From the NCBI GenBank assembly GCA_963169105.1, contig OY720633.1, positions 36,658,795-36,722,794 of the forward strand: a stretch of 64,000 nt of DNA, given 5' to 3'. The stretch comes from Ceriagrion tenellum (taxonomy: Eukaryota > Arthropoda > Insecta > Odonata > Coenagrionidae). Position numbers and translations under genes: made by a program. Under the pieces are notes generated by a model. The model worked only from the letters and a program-made list of their open reading frames with translations. It ran no database searches and was not told the origin of the DNA. Below, piece after piece: positions 59,008 to 64,000 of the stretch. Numbering within the stretch: the stretch's first letter is position 1; each line of letters opens with the position of its first letter.

Positions 59008-60466
59008 AGAAGATGATTATTTTGCTCATGTCAGCAACAGATGACAGCTTCGGGACTAATTGCAAAAAAGCCCTTCATGTTTGGAAGGTAAGTTTCTCTT
59101 AAACCAGAAAGTTACAGAGCTGAGAGAAATATATTAAGCAGAAAATAGTATTACTGAATAAAATGTGAAGGTATAATATAAAAAGGTATTCTATATTGAG
59201 GTACTGAAATGTAAATAATCAAATGGAAAGTTTAAATACAGAGTAAAAATTGAAATTTTAGTTGAAATTTTGGCATGTTAAGTCAACAGTTTCGGGCGAG
59301 ATGTTGTGGAACTGCATTATCAAAAATGAAAAGTCCTCGATGTTGTACTGTCCAATTTTTTCATTCCCAAACATTGTGTCACGTGTTTTGGCTCTTAATT
59401 TGGCCATTTTCAGGTACTCAGCATCTAAAAATAGCCATTTCAACTGAAATTTTAATTTTTGCTCAGATCTTAAAATTTCATTTGATTATTTACATTGGAG
59501 TACCTCATTATGTAATACCTTTCTTTATATTACTTTCTCATTCTATTCAGTAAGACTGTTTCCGCAAAATATATTTCTCTCTTTCAGGAAGGTCTGCAAA
59601 AAATATTGAATGCAATGAACAGGGTAATAAAAATGATTACAACATGAAAATTAACAAGCTTAAGACAAAGGTTCTAATCTGCGATAAAAACAAAAACATA
59701 ACAGCCAATGTCAAATTGGAAAATGTTACCCTTCAACAAGAGAAAGAATTTGACTACTTGGGAAGTAAAATAACGTGGGATGGAAGAAGTGCAAGAGATA
59801 TAAAATGCAGAATCAACCAAGCGACGCTAGCATTCAATAAAAAGAAAACTCTACTGACGTCAAAAAGCATTAGTTTAGAGACAAGGAAAAACTTAATGAA
59901 GACCTACGTTTGGAGTGTTGCGCTATATGGATGCGAATCGTGGACTGCAGGCCCTACAGAGTAGGGGTAAGTGAAATGAAAACACTGTTATCCTTTGAAT
60001 ATGGTGTTACAGCAGAATGCTGAAAGTAAGCTGGACAGAAAGGAAATCGAATAAAGAAATCTTTGAAAAAGCTTAAGAAGAAAGAAGCATAGTAAGAATC
60101 ATTAAAGAAAGGACAGCTAAACATATTTGACGTCTACTACGGCACGATAATCAAGTGAAAAGGATAATTAAAGGAAAAATTAGGGGAAAAACTGGTGAGG
60201 AAGGCCCCGACTAGACTTCATGAGCCAAATTATGAAGGATGTGAATTGCGGAACATACTTTGAACTTAAACGAAAAGCTGATAAGAGAGATGAATGGAGC
60301 TCTGCTGCCAACCAATTCAAGGATTGAAACGGGTGAAGATATTTCTCTCAGCTATTTAACTTTCTGGTTTAAGAGAAACTTTCCTTCCAAACGTGAAGGT
60401 TTTTTTTGCAATTAGCCCCGAGGCTGCCATCTATTGCCGTTTAAGCAAAAGTTTGTCTTCTGTGGA
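59008..60466. mobile_element. Long foldback element split by an RTE-like insertion
   Basis: The left arm (about 59,008-59,268) is complementary to two right-hand pieces. 59,437-59,581 pairs with the inner part and 60,339-60,466 with the outer part. The two right pieces are separated by an RTE-like LINE fragment. Rejoined, the arms are about 260 bp around a 170-bp spacer (59,269-59,436) that contains a copy of the repeat at 58,878-58,975. Identity between arms is high over blocks such as GTAAATAATCAAATG and GTTTCTCTTAAACCAGAAAG. No transposase is visible. The terminal bases and target duplication were not resolved. Confidence 0.7.
59582..60338 (+). pseudogene. RTE-like LINE 3' fragment inserted in the foldback arm
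   Basis: The fragment is bracketed by the 11-bp duplication ATATTTCTCTC (59,571-59,581 and 60,339-60,349). The intact part is 59,644-59,964: KINKLKTKVLICDKNKNITA, EFDYLGSKITWDGRSARDIK and VWSVALYGCESW. After a frameshift the C-terminus continues as SWTERKSNKEIFEKA, EERSIVRIIKERTAKHI, LLRHDNQVKRIIKGKIRGK and finally WSSAANQFKD, then a stop. The RT catalytic motif and everything upstream are absent. It is in the same family as the fragments at 31,495, 35,260 and 62,458. Confidence 0.75.
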
Positions 60467-60469
60467 AAG

Positions 60470-62455
60470 TGTCTGAAATGGTTAATAGCCTTTCACTAAT
60501 CACGTGTGCGACTGATGACGAATTTAAATAATGTTCTTATTGTTCTTTGCAGCCTCTTTAGATTTTGTGTAGGCATTATTCACATTCTCTTCCAGTCACT
60601 TGTGTTATTTGTCCCTATTTACAATAATTTGTCTGGCTGGCATGTTCTGGAAATTTGTTTATTTTCAGGTTATAATTCTTTCATATTATTTTTTATTTTA
60701 TCACATCAACGTTTATCTTAAGTTTAAATTATTTGTATTGTTTTGCCCAAGTGAAAAGAAATGTCACTCCATTAATTCCTCTAACCTCATTTTCCTATCT
60801 CATTCTTCTTCTTTTGAACCTGTTTTGCCACGAAAAACTTGGAAAATTATGCACAAAATATGGGAAGTTAAAATAGACCTCAATTGTGGATAATTATATA
60901 CGGTAAAACTTCGAAAAAGACCTTGAAAATGCGATTAATTCTCCTGTCCTTAATTTTAGAAGCATAGACAGGAGGTTTGGTGCAATAGTGATGGAAGTGA
61001 GCAAGCCTATGTCCAAGTCTAAATCGAGGCCATTTCCTTTTTGAACAGCAAGTCACAGCCAGCCTGGAGCTTCCAGCCAACTTCCGGGAGTCCGAGGAAC
61101 GAGGGATGTTACTGCCGTTAACGCTCGACAATTGTTTCCCACTTGCAGGGTGACGTACTAGGGGCTCGAGTGTGAAGGAAAGGGAGCATATGGTCCTCAT
61201 CGTTAAGCACCGCTTTCCCTCTCTAATTACACCGAAAGAAAATTGCAAGTGGGACAGCAAGCGAGGGCAGAGTTAGATTGTAACATGCCCTCTATTTCGT
61301 GAAGAGCTCGCATGCAGGAGGTTGACTGGCTGTATTTTTTAGTTTAGGGTTCTGCCCTCTGCTCAGCAAGTTGGTTAAACCGTTGTTAATCCCACCCAGT
61401 TCACCATCTTAAATGTTCAAGTTCAACTGCTGCTGATGGGCAACAATTATGTACTTTATATTGATTAAATTATGAAGATTGTATGAAAGAATTTCTAGGA
61501 TTGCAGAGAAGCGTTTTTTGTCACTTAAGCATATTTTTCAGTGTCAAACTGTCTTTCTCCTTTTTATAATAATTACAGTGAGTGCATTTCAGTCCACAGT
61601 CCCTAAACGGTAAAGAGTGAAAAAATTTTCAATCACTGAGTACTTCGATCTTGTGTTACTCCGTGGTATAATGTAAGTTATGTAACAGGGAGTGTTAAAT
61701 TTAAATTTTGAACCTGTAGAATAGGAATATTAAACTCACTATCTTACAAAAATCCAATAATCATAAATTTAGTAACAATACTGATCATTTGCAAAACTTC
61801 TGATGATACTAGCGTTGCTTTCTCAAGAGATAATTTTAAATGCCTTACACGTTTCACGCAGAAAACCGGTGAAAGTGATTTACGTTACCTCTTAAATGTT
61901 AAATTAGCTAATTTATCAAATTTTTACAATAAAACGACCATTCTCAGCCTTGTAAAGCTTTTCTTTTGCATTGTGCCAGTAAGATATTCCATGCTCTCGT
62001 GAAATTTCTCTAAAAGGTGCTTTTTTAATGCCTGCGGTATGTTCAGAGCATTTCCAGCTCCGCGAAAATGGAATTGTTTGTCATTAAATTCATATATTTT
62101 AAGGCAATTATAACCAAATGAAATACCTTCGTCATCATAACTCCTTCATAATTTATTTTCCATGATAAAGGCGAAAATTTTAAATGTTCATGATAGATAT
62201 GTTGACCCTAAAACTTATACTTCTTTCCTGATTTGGTCTTTGCATCAATAAAAGTCACTATTCTTACTCAGGAGAATGTTGTTCCTGCATTTCTTCCTTT
62301 TTATCTGAACTTAGCCATCAAGAACTTCAAGAAGAGAGAATTTGCATGCTTGTAACTCGATATGACTGTGTAATATGCGCTTGGGAAAGAAGTTAGGAAG
62401 AACTGCCGAGCCTTAGGTAGATTTCCTTTTACTTATTTTTGCGGGATTTAGTCCT
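60470..62455. other. Unannotated region
   Basis: No gene is recognised. A 126-codon minus frame at 60,880-61,260 lies in a locally GC-richer stretch (KWPRFRLGHRLAHFHHYC) but has no family signature, and no splice structure could be argued. Confidence 0.4.
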
Positions 62456-62457
62456 CA

Positions 62458-62690
62458 TCAGTCCAAAGACTGGCCTGCTGCAGCTCTCCACTCCTTTATC
62501 AGATTAGGAAATCAACTAATTTCTTCATATGTGTCCAATTTGATGCACGTTCCGTTGCTATTTTAAACGCTTTAACCTATGGTTAAAATTGATGAATAAG
62601 TTTGCCTCTTCTTGATCTCATTACTTTCATCATGCATCTTCTCTCTTCAACTCCTTGTAGAACTAATTCATTGGCGATTCTTTCCAGCCA
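62458..62690 (-). pseudogene. RTE-like LINE C-terminal fragment
   Basis: On the minus strand, RIANELVLQGVEERRCMMKV continues as MRSRRGKLIHQF. After a break it ends LIKEWRAAAGQSLD followed by TGA (62,458-62,460). Both blocks match the C-terminal end of the other RTE-like copies (VGEERTLL-x-TI-x-RRK and EW-x-AA-N/G-Q). The segment between, with the GRPR block, is lost or scrambled. Confidence 0.6.
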
Positions 62691-62699
62691 TGCAATTAT

Positions 62700-62950
62700 T
62701 CTCTGACAGCACTACTTTTTATTTCCTCCCAGTTGTCTTTTTTTGCTGCTGTCATCGTCCAAGTTATTTTTCTGAATGTAAGCAAACTCAAAATATTGAC
62801 TGGATTAATTTCTTCCTTGTAAAATTGTGTTGTTGCCAATATTCTACTCTTAAAATAGAATTAACTTTTATATCGGGGTATTTTATGTACTGTCTTATAC
62901 TGGGAAATAAATTAATATCTATGATTTAATAATTAAGGAATATTAAAGAT
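62700..62950. other. Unannotated spacer
   Basis: AT-rich, with an open frame that is F/C/Y-rich and featureless. Nothing further is recognised. Confidence 0.35.
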
Positions 62951-62953
62951 TTT

Positions 62954-63032
62954 TAGAATGCAAAGCTCTCGGGTTTCCAATCGGTTGATAGAATCCCTCA
63001 CCCGGTTGGAAATCCAAGAGCATTACATTCTA
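62954..63032. repeat. Small foldback
   Basis: Arms of about 32-33 bp (62,954-62,985 and 63,000-63,032) agree at roughly 26 positions when inverted, sharing TAGAATG, GCTCT and TTTCCAA, with a 14-bp loop. It is followed by TTCGCCGGGAAAGCCTGAAA, which resembles the box flanking the 49-bp inverted repeat at 10,146. Probably a MITE-like or retroelement-terminal hairpin. Confidence 0.5.
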
Positions 63033-63059
63033 AGCATTCGCCGGGAAAGCCTGAAATCT

Positions 63060-64000
63060 TAAAGTTTTTGCCTATTTTCAATAATATCATGTAAAGGTTT
63101 TCAATATTTCAGTTATTTTTTATTAATTTACAGCGCGTGAAAGTCCATCATGCGCATTACGTATTCGCCTTTTTCTTCTTACATATTTCACCCCTTTGAA
63201 CAAGTCCCCAAATTTGGCACCTTGAAACGGCTTACGATTTCAACGATCGCGGTAAAACAGTTGAATTCGTCACACTAGAGGTTAGATTTTGGTGCCATGG
63301 AACTTTTCGCGGGTTTAACTCCACCGTAAATTGTGAGAATCGCGCAAACCAGTTCACAAACGCGCCAATTGCGGATGCACGTCGCTGCGGTCTGACCTCC
63401 CAAGTCTCTCCCTCAGAAAACGCTCGCTCCTCTCCCTCCCTCCCTCTCGCTCTCACTCCTACCCCTGGAATATACGCCAATAAATCACAACCCTCACGGA
63501 GCCGCAACACGGAAAACCTTGCCCAGGGGAGGGAGGAAAACTCTTTCGGACCGTCGATGGGAGGAGCGTGTAAGGGCAGGGGTTGGAGGAATGAGGAGAA
63601 GAGCGGTCGGGGAAATGAAATGCGAGCCTCGCGCCGAAAATTGGGAACGGCGCCGGCATCTAGGAAATTGAAGTGACATAGCGTTAAGCGGTACGTGGGC
63701 TGAGCGCTTCCTCTCGGCCGGCTGCTGAACCGACCGAAATTGACTGTGAAACTTTCTCCTAAAAGAAACCTGTTTGAGTAATTCTCCGGAACCGTTTCAT
63801 TTCAGAATTACCTGAAAATATTATTTATTCTTTCAATAAGACTGCTAAGTTAGTTTGCAAAAATTTGAACCAACGAACAATTAGGCTACACGGGCATACT
63901 TTTTGCTCTTTTCATGCAAATTAATGCTCAGGACGCAAATTTGGATAATTTGTTCCAATCCTGATCCTTTATTTAATGTTATTCATGGTGAGTTTACGTT
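63060..64000. other. Unannotated region with C/T-rich then G/A-rich block
   Basis: No gene is recognised. A sharp switch from a pyrimidine-rich run (about 63,395-63,470) to a purine-rich run (63,505-63,640) creates overlapping minus-strand open frames. CpG content rises locally at 63,470-63,730. Confidence 0.4.

Noticed and set aside
60880..61260. 126-codon minus-strand open frame
   Set aside because: Composition is more protein-like than most, but no recognisable family, splice signals or neighbouring exons could be argued.
1..64000. CRISPR arrays, rRNA genes, bacterial operons, riboswitches
   Set aside because: None seen; no regularly spaced repeats, no rRNA-like blocks, and the sequence is clearly eukaryotic in character.

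Overview
The window looks like repeat-rich, AT-rich intergenic DNA from a large arthropod (probably insect) genome. The grounds are the retroelement lineages present (a Tx1/L1-like LINE, CR1-like LINEs, an RTE-like family, a restriction-like-endonuclease LINE), tRNA-derived SINE-like pieces, piggyBac-type ends flanked by TTAA, and the absence of any bacterial-style operon. No host protein-coding gene could be recognised. Almost all convincing coding sequence belongs to transposable elements.

Layout. 1-10,500 is mostly unannotated, with purine-rich blocks and a small repeat cluster near 9.4-10.5 kb (a perfect 49-bp inverted repeat plus a 75-bp direct repeat). 11,200-16,539 is a nearly intact LINE (element A) with ORF1 (RRM-like fold plus CCHC knuckle) and ORF2 (AP endonuclease, reverse transcriptase, C-terminal zinc finger; one frameshift). 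It ends in a tRNA-like sequence and is bracketed by a 13-bp direct repeat. It sits inside the 3' end of an older CR1-like LINE fragment on the minus strand (to about 17,290). 17,457-21,785 is a second, more decayed, nearly full-length CR1-clade LINE (element B): PHD-like finger and coiled coil in ORF1, endonuclease and RT in ORF2, and a strong 3'-UTR hairpin. 22,187-24,488 is a TTAA-flanked element whose ends match the canonical piggyBac layout, but no transposase was recognised inside it.

24.5-55 kb is mainly unique-looking AT-rich sequence. It carries a CpG-rich island (26.4-26.9 kb), SINE-like pieces, a short piggyBac-like MITE (28.28-28.52 kb), three RTE-like LINE tails (31.5-35.5 kb), and a 96-bp tandem duplication (46.24-46.43 kb). 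55.15-57.4 kb holds a CR1-like 3' fragment followed by a 5'-truncated LINE with a restriction-like endonuclease. 59.0-60.5 kb is a long foldback whose right arm has been split by a 5'-truncated RTE-like LINE with an 11-bp target duplication. Another RTE tail and a small foldback lie near 62.5-63.0 kb.

The parts work as independent selfish elements rather than a pathway. The main interest is their nesting, the LINE A/tRNA-like junction, and the piggyBac-bounded block of unknown content.
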